Of a DNA stretch of 64,000 nucleotides, positions 18,904 to 27,673 are shown one piece after another. The stretch comes from JADGGM01 sp027307005 (lineage in GTDB: Bacteria > Gemmatimonadota > Gemmatimonadetes > Gemmatimonadales > Gemmatimonadaceae). Each line of letters begins with the position of its first letter. Within the stretch, counting starts at the first letter, position 1. The DNA is taken from the NCBI GenBank assembly GCA_035455745.1, contig DATIEP010000055.1:62001-126000 (forward strand). The letters are read 5' to 3'. A program made the position numbers and the translations under genes. The notes beneath the pieces are model-generated. The model saw only the letters and a program-made list of their open reading frames with translations. It was not told where the DNA came from and did not search any database.

Positions 18904-19995
18904 TCAGCCGGCCGGCTGCGCGAGCCGCGCCGCCCGGGCGGCATCGGGCATCGTGTCGCGCTGGGCCAGGTCGATCGCACCCGTCGATACGGCTTCGAGG
19001 AACGCGTCGACCACCTGCCCGTCGAACTGCGTGCCCGACATCCGCTTGAGCTCGTCGAGCGTGTCCGCGTACGAGAGGCCCTTTCGATACGGCCGGCGGC
19101 TCATCATTGCGTCGAACGCGTCGGCCACCGCAATGATGCGCGCCTCGCGCGCGATCGCCTCGCCGCCTAACCCGTCCGGCACGCCCGTGCCGTCGATGCG
19201 CTCATGGTGGGATCGCACGATGTTCAGCACCACCGGATTGTCCCCGAGCAGCGGCCGCAGAATCCGCCAGCCGAGCACCGGGTGCGTCATGATGTGCTGG
19301 TATTCCTCTTTGGTGAGCGGACCCGGCTTGTTCAGCACGTCCTCGCGCACGCCGATCTTGCCGATGTCGTGGAGCCATCCGCCTAACTCGATGTGCCGGA
19401 CCGTCGCGGCGTCGATGCCGAGCGTGCGGCTGATCCCGACCGCGTAGCGGCTCACCCGGATCGAGTGCCCGCGGGTGTACGGATCCTTGAGCTCCAACGC
19501 TTCGGCAAGCGACTGCACGCTCGCCAGAAACAATTCCTCGAGGCGCTGCGCCTGGGCTTTCACGCGCTCCTCGAGGCGCTCCTGATAGTCGCGGTTCTCG
19601 ATCAGCAGCCGCCGCTTCTCGAGCGCCTGCGTCACGCGCGCACGGACTTCCTCGAAGCTGAACGGCTTTGTGATGTAGTCCATCGCGCCCGCGGACAAAC
19701 ACGACACGGCGACTTCAACTTCCGCGACGGCCGTCACCATCACCACAGCGACTTCCGGGTGAAGCTCGCGGATCCGCCGCAGCAGCGATGCGCCATCCAT
19801 CCCGGGCATGCGCATGTCGGACAACACCAGCTCGAGCGGCTCTCGATCCAGCAACGCCAAGGCGTCCTGCGCCGAGCCTGCCTCGAAGCAGTGGTAGCCG
19901 GCGCCCTGCATCAGGCGCACGAGTGCTTGGCGGAGCCGCGGCTCATCATCGACGACGAGACAGCGCGTTCCTTCGACGCTCGTAGCGTGCGTCAC
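18904..19995 (-). CDS. Response regulator with HD-GYP-type phosphodiesterase domain
   Basis: A 363-residue protein. The receiver domain (about residues 10-125) has VVDDEPRLR, the phospho-acceptor Asp in LVLSDMRMPGMDG, and KPFSFEEV. A coiled coil (about 125-165, LEERVKAQAQRLEEL) links it to the HD-GYP domain, with WLHDIGKIG and HHERIDGTGVPDGLGG. The signature reads GVP rather than GYP. Such proteins usually hydrolyse c-di-GMP. The start is uncertain. I use the GTG at 19995; an ATG at 20043 would add 16 residues, but it overlaps the start codon of the divergent gene. No histidine kinase is adjacent. Confidence 0.88.
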   Translation of the reverse strand: MTHATSVEGTRCLVVDDEPRLRQALVRLMQGAGYHCFEAGSAQDALALLDREPLELVLSDMRMPGMDGASLLRRIRELHPEVAVVMVTAVAEVEVAVSCLSAGAMDYITKPFSFEEVRARVTQALEKRRLLIENRDYQERLEERVKAQAQRLEELFLASVQSLAEALELKDPYTRGHSIRVSRYAVGISRTLGIDAATVRHIELGGWLHDIGKIGVREDVLNKPGPLTKEEYQHIMTHPVLGWRILRPLLGDNPVVLNIVRSHHERIDGTGVPDGLGGEAIAREARIIAVADAFDAMMSRRPYRKGLSYADTLDELKRMSGTQFDGQVVDAFLEAVSTGAIDLAQRDTMPDAARAARLAQPAG

Positions 19996-20041
19996 TGGTT
20001 TCGGCAAGTTATCTTGCGCGAACTGATCAACGGATCTTGGC

Positions 20042-21208
20042 ATGACGCGTATCTTCGACGACGATCTACAGTCCGGGTTGGGCACGCGGGCCATCCATGC
20101 TGGGCAGCGACCGGAACCGCTGGCCGGCGCGATCATGACGCCGGTCTACCTCACGTCGACGTACGTGCAGGAGGGGCTCGGCAAGAACAAAGGATTCGAG
20201 TACGCTCGCAGCAGGAACCCGACGCGAGACGCACTCGAGCGGAATGTGGCCGCGCTGGAAGATGGGCGACATGGCTTCGCCTTCGCTAGCGGTACCGCGT
20301 GCATCGACTCGATCATGAAATTGTTCCAATCCGGCGATCACGTGATCTGCGGACAGAATGTCTACGGCGGCACGTTCCGACTGTTCGACAAGCTGCTGCA
20401 GAAGATGGGTCTGCAGTTTTCCTACGTCGACACCCGGGATGCCCAACGGATCGCCGACGCGTGCACGCCGCGCACCGTCGCCGTGTTGGTCGAGACGCCG
20501 ACTAACCCGCTCATGTGGATCACCGACCTCTCGGCCGCCGCGGAGGCGGCCCATCAGGCCGGTGCGCTGCTCATCGTGGACAACACGTTCGCCACGCCGG
20601 TGTTCCAGCGCCCATTTTCGCATGGCGCTGACATCGTATTTCATTCGACCACGAAGTATCTCAACGGCCATAGCGACATGATCGGCGGCATGGCTGTGTT
20701 GCAGGACGATGAGCTGGCCGACCGCTTGGCATTCATTCAAAATGCCGCTGGAGCCGTTCCTGGACCGTTCGACTGCTGGCTTGCCATGCGCGGCACCAAG
20801 ACGCTCCATTTGCGCATGCCGCGGCACGACGAGAACGGGCGCCGCGTGGCCAACTGGCTGGCCGAGCGCGTCGGTGCGGAACGAGTCATTTACCCCGGCC
20901 TGCCGTCGCATCCCCAGCACGAGCTCGCCTGCCGCCAGATGCGCGGCTTCGGTGGCATGATCACGGTGGACCTCGGCACCCGCGAGCGCGCTGCACGGGT
21001 GCTCGGTCGCACGAGAATCTTTTCTCTGGCGGAATCGTTGGGTGGAGTAGAGAGCCTCATCAGTCATCCGGCGTCGATGACCCACGCATCCGTGCCCCCC
21101 GAGCGCCGCGCCGAGCTCGGTATCGGCGAAGGGATGGTGCGGCTGTCGTGCGGAGTCGAGGACATTGGTGACCTGATCGCGGACCTCGATCACGCCTTTG
21201 CCACGTAG
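20042..21208 (+). CDS. metB: Cystathionine gamma-synthase/lyase family PLP enzyme
   Basis: A 388-residue Cys/Met metabolism PLP enzyme. GTRAIHAGQRPEPLAGA opens the protein. FEYARSRNPTRDALE supplies the Tyr and Arg that bind the phosphate of PLP. ETPTNPLMWITDL and VDNTFATP (Asp that binds the PLP ring nitrogen) follow, and STTKYLNGHSDMIGG contains the Schiff-base lysine. ESLISHPASMTHASV is the substrate-carboxylate region. It acts in transsulfuration, making or cleaving cystathionine; the direction cannot be set from sequence. Its ATG overlaps the alternative ATG of the divergent regulator, and no methionine-type riboswitch fits in front of it. Confidence 0.9.
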   Translation: MTRIFDDDLQSGLGTRAIHAGQRPEPLAGAIMTPVYLTSTYVQEGLGKNKGFEYARSRNPTRDALERNVAALEDGRHGFAFASGTACIDSIMKLFQSGDHVICGQNVYGGTFRLFDKLLQKMGLQFSYVDTRDAQRIADACTPRTVAVLVETPTNPLMWITDLSAAAEAAHQAGALLIVDNTFATPVFQRPFSHGADIVFHSTTKYLNGHSDMIGGMAVLQDDELADRLAFIQNAAGAVPGPFDCWLAMRGTKTLHLRMPRHDENGRRVANWLAERVGAERVIYPGLPSHPQHELACRQMRGFGGMITVDLGTRERAARVLGRTRIFSLAESLGGVESLISHPASMTHASVPPERRAELGIGEGMVRLSCGVEDIGDLIADLDHAFAT

Positions 21209-21236
21209 CCGCGACTTTCCGAGCGAGCGACCACGC

Positions 21237-22205
21237 ATGCCTAACCAACTGATTCAGATCGCGCCCGCCTCGTGGGAGCACCCGGCGGACCGCGCCGCGC
21301 TCAACACGCTGCGCGCCTTACCCGGCTTCGACGAAGTGCTGCGCAAGGTGATGGGACTCATTGGCGAGCGCGGCGTCAGGAGTCTGTTCACCGCCAACGC
21401 GGTGCGCGTCGGGCCTCGCCAGCGGCCGAAGTTGGACGCGCTGTACCAAGAGGTGCTGCACACCATGGATTGGGCGGAACGCCCCGATCTGTTCGTATCG
21501 CAGAGCCCGGTGGCCAACGCGATGGCGGTGGGCTTCGACAAGCCGTTCATCGTCGTCAACTCGGCCGCCATCGACATTCTGGACTGGGACGAGCGTCGCG
21601 TGCTGCTGGGCCACGAGTTAGGCCACGTCATGAGCGGCCACGCGACCTACACCACGCTCGCGCTGCTCATTCTGCGCATCGGATTCAGCAACATTCCGGG
21701 ACTCGGCTTGATCGCGCTGCCGATCCAGCTCGCGCTCATGGAGTGGTCGCGCAAGGCGGAGTTGTCGTCGGACCGCGCCGGCTTGCTCGCCACGCAGGAC
21801 CCGCTCGCCTCGATGCGCATGTTCCTCAAGTTTGCCGGCGGCATCACCACCGACGACGAAGCGAACCTGGATGAGTTCCTAACGCAAGCGCAGGAATACG
21901 AAGAGCGCGGCGGCGCGCTCGACGCGATCTTCCGTGTGCTCAACGTCGCCATGCGCACGCACCCGTTCAACACCGTGCGCGCGGCCGAGCTGCAGCGCTG
22001 GATCGCGACCGGCGCGTACGATCGCATCGTGAATGGCGACTATCCGCGCCGCGGCGACAACGACCGGCCCCTGTCCGACGACTACGCGGAAGCTGCCGGT
22101 TATTATCGAAACGAGGCGCAATCCGCGGTCGAAACGATGAAGGATGCGCTCCGCGGCGCCCGCGACGCGTTCAACAACGCCTACCGGAACGCTACATCCA
22201 AGTGA
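21237..22205 (+). CDS. M48 family zinc metallopeptidase
   Basis: A 322-residue protein with GHELGHVMSGHATY (HExxH, zinc ligands and catalytic Glu) near residue 128, followed by a hydrophobic hairpin (residues about 140-165) and KAELSSDRAGLLA with the third ligand Glu. This is the HtpX/Oma1/YcaL-like M48 layout. The N-terminal third (ALPGFDEVLRKVMGL and so on) is shared with a group of soluble or membrane-associated M48B peptidases. The last 40 residues are an Ala/Glu-rich helix that may be a coiled coil. The ATG overlaps a copy of the dispersed word. Its stop overlaps the GTG of purD. The target is unknown. Confidence 0.88.
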   Translation: MPNQLIQIAPASWEHPADRAALNTLRALPGFDEVLRKVMGLIGERGVRSLFTANAVRVGPRQRPKLDALYQEVLHTMDWAERPDLFVSQSPVANAMAVGFDKPFIVVNSAAIDILDWDERRVLLGHELGHVMSGHATYTTLALLILRIGFSNIPGLGLIALPIQLALMEWSRKAELSSDRAGLLATQDPLASMRMFLKFAGGITTDDEANLDEFLTQAQEYEERGGALDAIFRVLNVAMRTHPFNTVRAAELQRWIATGAYDRIVNGDYPRRGDNDRPLSDDYAEAAGYYRNEAQSAVETMKDALRGARDAFNNAYRNATSK

Positions 22206-23488
22206 AGGTGTTGCTCGTCGGCGGCGGCGCTCGAGAACACGCCCTCGCCTGGAAGCTTACGGCCGACGATCCATCAGTCGAGCTCATCTCCGCTCCCGGG
22301 AATCCGGGAATCGCCGAGCACGGCCGCTGCGTACCGACACGGGCTACTGACGTCGCCGGCCTCGTGCAGCTCGCGCGCCGCGAGCGGCCGCACCTCGCGA
22401 TCATCGGCCCCGAGGCGCCGCTCGCCGCCGGCTTGGCTGACGCGCTGCGCGAACACGGGGTCCTGACGTTCGGACCCGGCGCGGCCGCCGCGCGCATCGA
22501 GTCCTCGAAGGCGTTCGCCAAGCAACTGATGCTCGATGCCGGCGTTCCGACCGCGCAGGCCGGCCGGTACGTCAGGCCGGAGGACGCGAAGCGCGCCGCC
22601 CGCTCGTTCGGCGCGCCGGTCGTGATCAAGGCGTCCGGCCTGGCCGCCGGCAAGGGCGTGGTGATCGCCCGTACGTTAGGCGAAGCGGAACAGGCGATCG
22701 ACGCGATGCTGGTCGGCCACTCGTTCGGCGAGGCGGGCAACGAGATCCTCGTCGAAGAGTTCATGGACGGCGAGGAGATGTCGCTGTTCGCGCTCACCGA
22801 CGGACGGCACGTCGTGCCGATGCTGCCCGCCCAGGATCACAAGCGCCTGCTCACCGGGGATACCGGGCCCAACACAGGGGGCATGGGCGCCTATGCGCCG
22901 CTTTCCATCGCGACGCCGGCCCTGGTCGACGACGTGGTCGAACGCGTGATGCGTCCGACCCTGCGCGCGCTGCGCGACGCGGGCACCCCGTTCAGCGGCC
23001 TCCTGTACGCCGGCCTCATGGTCGCGAGCGACGGCTCGTCGCCGCGCGTCGTCGAGTTCAACTGCCGGTTCGGCGACCCGGAGACGGAAGCGCTGCTGCC
23101 GCTGCTCGCGGAGCCGCTCCTGCCGCGGCTGTTAGGCGTCGCCCAGAGCGAGATGGATGAGACGCCGCTCCGCTGGAGCGGACGCCACGCCGTGACCACC
23201 GTGGTCGCGGCGTCGGGCTATCCCGAAACGCCTCGGTTGGGCGACTCGATTGCGCTGCCCGCCGTCCGCGCCGATGTACACGTGTTCCATGCCGGAACCC
23301 GACGCGCGGACGACGGGCGCCTCGTCACCGCCGGCGGTCGCGTGTTCGCGGTGACCGCCGTCGCCGACACGCTCGCCGATGCCCAACGCTCGAGCATTCG
23401 TACCGCCGGCGGGATCGAGTTCGCGGGCAGCCAGTACCGCGCCGACATCGCGTGGCGGGAGATCGAGCGCCATGCCGGAGCTGCCTGA
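22202..23488 (+). CDS. purD: Phosphoribosylamine-glycine ligase
   Basis: A 428-residue full-length GARS. VLLVGGGAREHALAWKL is the N-domain nucleotide-binding-like start. GPEAPLAAGLADAL, VVIKASGLAAGKGVVIA (ATP-grasp lysine), LPAQDHKRLL, TGPNTGGMGAYAP and VEFNCRFGDPETEALLP complete the signature. The enzyme joins glycine to phosphoribosylamine in purine synthesis. It begins with GTG in a GTGA overlap with the peptidase gene, and its end overlaps mutM by 17 bases. Confidence 0.97.
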   Translation: MKVLLVGGGAREHALAWKLTADDPSVELISAPGNPGIAEHGRCVPTRATDVAGLVQLARRERPHLAIIGPEAPLAAGLADALREHGVLTFGPGAAAARIESSKAFAKQLMLDAGVPTAQAGRYVRPEDAKRAARSFGAPVVIKASGLAAGKGVVIARTLGEAEQAIDAMLVGHSFGEAGNEILVEEFMDGEEMSLFALTDGRHVVPMLPAQDHKRLLTGDTGPNTGGMGAYAPLSIATPALVDDVVERVMRPTLRALRDAGTPFSGLLYAGLMVASDGSSPRVVEFNCRFGDPETEALLPLLAEPLLPRLLGVAQSEMDETPLRWSGRHAVTTVVAASGYPETPRLGDSIALPAVRADVHVFHAGTRRADDGRLVTAGGRVFAVTAVADTLADAQRSSIRTAGGIEFAGSQYRADIAWREIERHAGAA

Positions 23489-24299
23489 AACCGAGACCAT
23501 CGCGCGCGACCTGCAGCGCGCGCTCGCAGGAGCCCGCATCACCGGCGTGACCGTCACGCACGCCGACGTCCTCCGCGAAACCACGCCGTCCAAGCTGCGC
23601 CGCGCGCTCACCGGCGCCACGATCGAGCGATGTTGGCGGCGCGCCAAGCTCGTCGTGCTCGATCTCTCGACCGGCAATCGACTGGTCGTGCAGCCTCGTT
23701 TCACCGGCGCGTTGTTGATCGACGCCGGCTCGCTGCCCGAGCGCGAGCGCGCCTACTCGACCCTCCTGCTCAACCTCGCCGACGGACGCGCCCTCCATTA
23801 TCGCGATATCCGCCGGCTCGGCACCGTGACGCTCATGTCGCCCGAGCGTTGGGCGCGCCACGCGGCAAGACTCGGCGTCGAACCGCTTGACGCTGCATTC
23901 ACCGTCACGCATCTATCGGGCGCTCTTCGGGGCTCCTCACAGGCGGTGAAAAAGTTGGTGATGGACCAGCGCCGGATAGCCGGCCTCGGCAACATCTACG
24001 CGAATGAAGCGCTGTGGCGCGCGGGGATCGATCCGTCGCGTGCGGGCCGAGCCATTCGCGCGAACGAGGTCGCGCGCCTGCACGCGAGCATCGTGGGCGT
24101 GCTGCGCGAAGCCATCGAGGCGCGCGGGACGAGCTTTCGCGACTATCGCGATGCATCGGGCGAGCGCGGGTCGTTCGCCGCACGCCTCGATGTCTACGGC
24201 CGCGGCGGCGAGGCGTGTCATCGCTGCGGCGGCCGGCTCGTCGCCACCGACGTCATCGATGGCCGCGCGACCGTGTTGTGTCCCCGCTGTCAGCGATGA
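23472..24299 (+). CDS. mutM: Formamidopyrimidine-DNA glycosylase
   Basis: A 275-residue Fpg/Nei enzyme. The processed start PELPETETI supplies the catalytic N-terminal proline and the adjacent glutamate. MDQRRIAGLGNIYANEALW is the helix-two-turn-helix segment. The zinc finger near the end has CHRCGG and CPRC Cys pairs. The wording PELPETETIARDL with the GNIYANE block indicates MutM rather than Nei. It removes 8-oxoguanine and ring-opened purines. It is immediately followed, with an ATGA overlap, by a UvrC-like nuclease gene, so two repair enzymes are made together. Confidence 0.95.
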   Translation: MPELPETETIARDLQRALAGARITGVTVTHADVLRETTPSKLRRALTGATIERCWRRAKLVVLDLSTGNRLVVQPRFTGALLIDAGSLPERERAYSTLLLNLADGRALHYRDIRRLGTVTLMSPERWARHAARLGVEPLDAAFTVTHLSGALRGSSQAVKKLVMDQRRIAGLGNIYANEALWRAGIDPSRAGRAIRANEVARLHASIVGVLREAIEARGTSFRDYRDASGERGSFAARLDVYGRGGEACHRCGGRLVATDVIDGRATVLCPRCQR

Positions 24300-25447
24300 A
24301 GCGGCGCTCGCTCCTTCCGCCCTGCACCGACGACGACCAACTCGCGCGCATGCGCGCCGCCGTGACCGCGGATGCGCGCGACCGGCCCGGCGTCTACCGC
24401 ATGCACGGGAGCGGCGGCGAAGTGGTGTACGTCGGGAAATCGAAGCGGCTGCGCACGCGGCTGCTCAGTTATTTCCGCGGTCGATACCCCGAGGACAAAG
24501 GCGCGCGCATCATTCGCGAGGCGGTGCGCATCGACTGGGACTACACGCCGAGCGAGTTCGCCGCGCTGTTGCTCGAGATGCGGCTCATCAAACGGCTGCG
24601 TCCGCGGCTCAACGTGGCGATGAAGCGCGACGACCGGCACTTCGCGTTCATCAAGATCTCGCGCGGGCCCGCGGCAAAGCTCACCGTAGTCCGAGGCCCA
24701 ACGGAAGACACCGCTGCGTACTATGGACCGTTCCAGGGCGCGCAGCGGGTGAGCGAATCGCTGCGCGAGCTCAACGACGCGCTCGGCCTGCGCGACTGCA
24801 CGTTCGAGCGCAAAATGCACTTTTCCGACCAGAGCGAGCTCTTTCAGATCGCGCGGACCCCGGGCTGCATCCGATTCGAGATCCACAAATGTCTGGGACC
24901 GTGCGTCGGCGGCTGCTCGGAGGCGCAGTACGACCACCGGCTCTCGTTAGCACGCGCGTTTCTCGACTGCACCGATGACACGCCCCTCCAGACGCTGCGC
25001 CGCGAGATGGAGGCGAGCAGCGCGCGGCTCGAGTTCGAGCGCGCGGCCGCACTGCGAGACAAAGTGAACCGCCTCGAAGAGTTGCGCGTGCAATTCCTGC
25101 GGCTGCGGTTCGGTGTCGAGTCGCTGACGTTCGTGTACACCGTGCCCGGCCACGGCGGCGAGGACCGCGTCTACCTCATTCGGCGCGGCCGCGTGCGAGA
25201 CGAGCGGCCCGCACCGTGCACGCCCGCCGATGCAGCGGCGCTCGAGCGGGCCATCGCGGACGTCTACGGCCCGATCGAGCGACAGACCACGCGCGTGCCG
25301 ACGCACGAGATCGACGAGATGCTGCTGCTCACCTCATGGTTCGGCCGCTTTCCCGAAGAGATGGAGCGCGTTAGGCATGTGCCTCACCGCAGCGTCTTGT
25401 CCAGGTACGACACGGTCGCGCTGTCGGCGGCGAGCCAGGAGGCGTAG
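24296..25447 (+). CDS. Short UvrC-like GIY-YIG nuclease with UVR motif
   Basis: A 383-residue protein matching only the first part of UvrC. The GIY-YIG domain (residues about 30-110) contains PGVYRM, VYVGKSKRLRTRLLSYF and a LLLEMRLIKRLRP block. A Cys-rich stretch follows (RDC, TPGC, HKC, LGPCVGGC), equivalent to the iron-sulfur cysteines of full-length UvrC. A UVR helix pair (LEFERAAALRDKVNRLEEL) lies near residue 255. The RNase H-like 5' incision domain and the (HhH)2 domain of normal UvrC, about 600 residues long, are absent. It may act like Cho in 3' incision, or in another nuclease role. Its last 64 bases overlap the convergent S9 peptidase gene. Confidence 0.85.
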   Translation: MKRRSLLPPCTDDDQLARMRAAVTADARDRPGVYRMHGSGGEVVYVGKSKRLRTRLLSYFRGRYPEDKGARIIREAVRIDWDYTPSEFAALLLEMRLIKRLRPRLNVAMKRDDRHFAFIKISRGPAAKLTVVRGPTEDTAAYYGPFQGAQRVSESLRELNDALGLRDCTFERKMHFSDQSELFQIARTPGCIRFEIHKCLGPCVGGCSEAQYDHRLSLARAFLDCTDDTPLQTLRREMEASSARLEFERAAALRDKVNRLEELRVQFLRLRFGVESLTFVYTVPGHGGEDRVYLIRRGRVRDERPAPCTPADAAALERAIADVYGPIERQTTRVPTHEIDEMLLLTSWFGRFPEEMERVRHVPHRSVLSRYDTVALSAASQEA

Positions 25448-27531
25448 CGCAAGAAGCCGTGGATCTCGTCGGGCAGCACGAGCTCCTCGTATTTCACGCC
25501 TTGCGCATCGAGACGCCGCGCGAGATCGACGGTCTGGTGGAAGTGCACGTTGCGGTCGTCGTCCCCCTGAATGAGAAGCACCGGCGACGTCCACGTCGAC
25601 ACGTACGCGACCGGCGACGACTGCCACGCGACCTTCTCCGCCGAATCCAGGTCGGCCTTCTCGTACTGCAGTGCACGGCGCGCGTAAAACTCCTGCACGT
25701 CGGACATCCAGTCGTGGACGCCGTGCATGTCCACGCCGGCCGCGAAGAGATCGGAGTTTTTGGCCAGCGCCATCGCCGTGAGGAATCCGCCGTACGAGCC
25801 GCCCCAGATGCCGATGTGGGCACCGTTCACCTCCGGCAGGGAGCGCAGGTATTCCGCGCCCGCCTTCACGTCCAGATACTCCGAGGCGCCGAAGCGGCCG
25901 GCATGATCCGGATGATGAAACTCGTGCCCGTACCCGATGCCTAACCGATAGTTGACGGCGAGCACCACGAACCCGCGCGACGCGAGGTACTGGTTGACCG
26001 CGTACGAGTTCGAGTAGTAGTCCATGGGGTGCCAGCCGAGCAGCATCTGGCGCGGCGGACCGCCGTGGACGAACACCACGGCCGGCGCATGCGACAGGCC
26101 GGGCTTGGCGAAGAGGTCCGCGTGCACCTCCGTGCCGTCGGATGCCTTGTACGTGACGGCCCGGGGCACGATGAGCTGCGACGCCGGAAAGTCTGATGGA
26201 ATCCGGTCCGCCCCGATGAGCCGCGCCGCGCCGCCGCCTAACGGAACGACCGCGGGCACGGGCGGCCGCCGCGCGTCGGCGGACAGGTACACCACCGATG
26301 CGCCGTCGCCAGTGACCACCGGCGTCCATTCGACTCCCGTGCCCGGCGTCAGGTTCACCGGCGCCGCTCTGTCCACCGGCACCTTGAACACGTGACGGCG
26401 CTCGATGTCCTCCGGACCCGTGCCCATGTTCGACGCGTACACGAGCGTCTTGCCGTCGCGCGACATCGTGATGTACTCGGCCATGCCGCGCCCGGAGGTG
26501 AGGAGGAGCGGCGTTCCACCCGCGGCTTCGATGGAATAGAGATGCGGCCAGCCATCGACATCGGAGAGGAACACGATGCGGTTGCCCGCCGCCCAGTGAA
26601 GATTCGCTTCGCCATCGGTGGTCGGCATGGAACCGCGCAGCCTGTTCGGGCTCTGCCACACTTGATGTGCGGCCAGCGTCGACAGGTTTGCGGCCCAGAT
26701 CGCAAACGGCCGCGGATGCGGCTCGAGCATTGTCTCCGGCGCGCCACCGTTTCCCGGCCGGCGCACGAACGCGATCTGCGTGCCGTCCAGCGACCACTGC
26801 GGATTCTCGTCGATCGATGTCGACGGCGACACGTAGCGCAGCGGCGTCGAGTCGTTGGTGTAGAGCGCGATGAACGAGTGGTCGCCGCGCGACGACACGA
26901 ATGCGAGCGTGTTCCCATCGGGCGACCATTCCGGGTCCTCGCTCTCGCCGGTCGCGAACAGCAGTCGCTTGCCCGGCTGCGATCCGTCGGTCGGAACTAC
27001 CCAGATCTGATGATCCCGGACGTACGCAACACGGTCGCCGCGCGGCGAGATCGCGGGAAGGTCGCCTTCTGCGAGTTTCTTCGGCTGACCGCCGCTCGCG
27101 GGCACGGTCCAGATCTCCACCATGGGCTGAACAGGACTCGATGCCGGATCCGGCGCGAGATTGCCCGGCGCCGACCAATTGGCGTCGTGATCGCCGCCGC
27201 GCACGTAGACGACCGTGTTGCCGTCGGAGGTGAAGGCGAGATTGGTGAGCTCCTGCCCATCGTCGGCGGTGTAGCTGGTGGCGCGATGCGCCTGCCAATC
27301 GGGCGCCGAAGCGACGTAGATGTTCCGCACGCCGCGTTCATCGAAGACCCATGCGACCCGCGCGCCGCCCGGCGCTGCGACGAGCGCCGACGGGAACGGG
27401 TACGACATGACCTGCTGCAGCGTGAAAGGGCCCGACGCGCGCTGCGCACGGGCGACGCCCGTCGCGGCGCCCGCGGCCAGGAGCGCGGTCGCCAGGCACA
27501 CGAGCGACCTGCGGAATGAGCACCGATGCAT
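25384..27531 (-). CDS. Secreted S9 family prolyl oligopeptidase/dipeptidyl peptidase-like enzyme
   Basis: A 715-residue protein. A signal peptide (RRSLVCLATALLAAGAATGVARA) precedes a beta-propeller of repeated WD40/TolB-like blades (for example EDPEWSPDGNTLAFVSSRG and ENPQWSLDGTQIAFV). The C-terminal alpha/beta-hydrolase domain (from about residue 470) has the nucleophile in GIWGGSYGGFLTAMAL, the Asp in IQGDDDRNVHF and the His in LPDEIHGF. It is likely a periplasmic or outer-surface exopeptidase that trims peptides. Its promoter region contains a direct repeat (27619-27646) next to a TTGACG -35-like box. Confidence 0.92.
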   Translation of the reverse strand: MHRCSFRRSLVCLATALLAAGAATGVARAQRASGPFTLQQVMSYPFPSALVAAPGGARVAWVFDERGVRNIYVASAPDWQAHRATSYTADDGQELTNLAFTSDGNTVVYVRGGDHDANWSAPGNLAPDPASSPVQPMVEIWTVPASGGQPKKLAEGDLPAISPRGDRVAYVRDHQIWVVPTDGSQPGKRLLFATGESEDPEWSPDGNTLAFVSSRGDHSFIALYTNDSTPLRYVSPSTSIDENPQWSLDGTQIAFVRRPGNGGAPETMLEPHPRPFAIWAANLSTLAAHQVWQSPNRLRGSMPTTDGEANLHWAAGNRIVFLSDVDGWPHLYSIEAAGGTPLLLTSGRGMAEYITMSRDGKTLVYASNMGTGPEDIERRHVFKVPVDRAAPVNLTPGTGVEWTPVVTGDGASVVYLSADARRPPVPAVVPLGGGAARLIGADRIPSDFPASQLIVPRAVTYKASDGTEVHADLFAKPGLSHAPAVVFVHGGPPRQMLLGWHPMDYYSNSYAVNQYLASRGFVVLAVNYRLGIGYGHEFHHPDHAGRFGASEYLDVKAGAEYLRSLPEVNGAHIGIWGGSYGGFLTAMALAKNSDLFAAGVDMHGVHDWMSDVQEFYARRALQYEKADLDSAEKVAWQSSPVAYVSTWTSPVLLIQGDDDRNVHFHQTVDLARRLDAQGVKYEELVLPDEIHGFLRYASWLAADSATVSYLDKTLR

Positions 27532-27618
27532 GGGGATCCTTGGAGTGAGGGTGCGACGCGGCGGCCGACGCCGCCGCGACGGACGGCGACATACTCGCGT
27601 CCGGCGCAGGCGGCGTCA

Positions 27619-27646
27619 ACCAATTACTCGCTGCCGCGTACCAATT
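27619..27646. promoter_or_regulatory. Direct repeat upstream of the S9 peptidase gene
   Basis: ACCAATT occurs at 27619-27625 and again at 27640-27646, exactly 21 bases apart (two helical turns). Read on the minus strand, the copy nearer the gene is AATTGGT and runs directly into TTGACG, a good -35 box for the peptidase promoter, 80-90 bases before its start codon. Two identical half-sites on one face of the helix at a -35 box suggest an activator or repressor site. No regulator is identifiable. Confidence 0.35.
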
Positions 27647-27673
27647 CGCGTTGTGGCCGAATCCCCGCGACGA

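Noticed and set aside
19996..20041. SAM or cobalamin riboswitch before cystathionine gamma-synthase
   Set aside because: The 46-base spacer, or none at all with the ATG at 20043, cannot hold such an aptamer and none of the conserved boxes are present.
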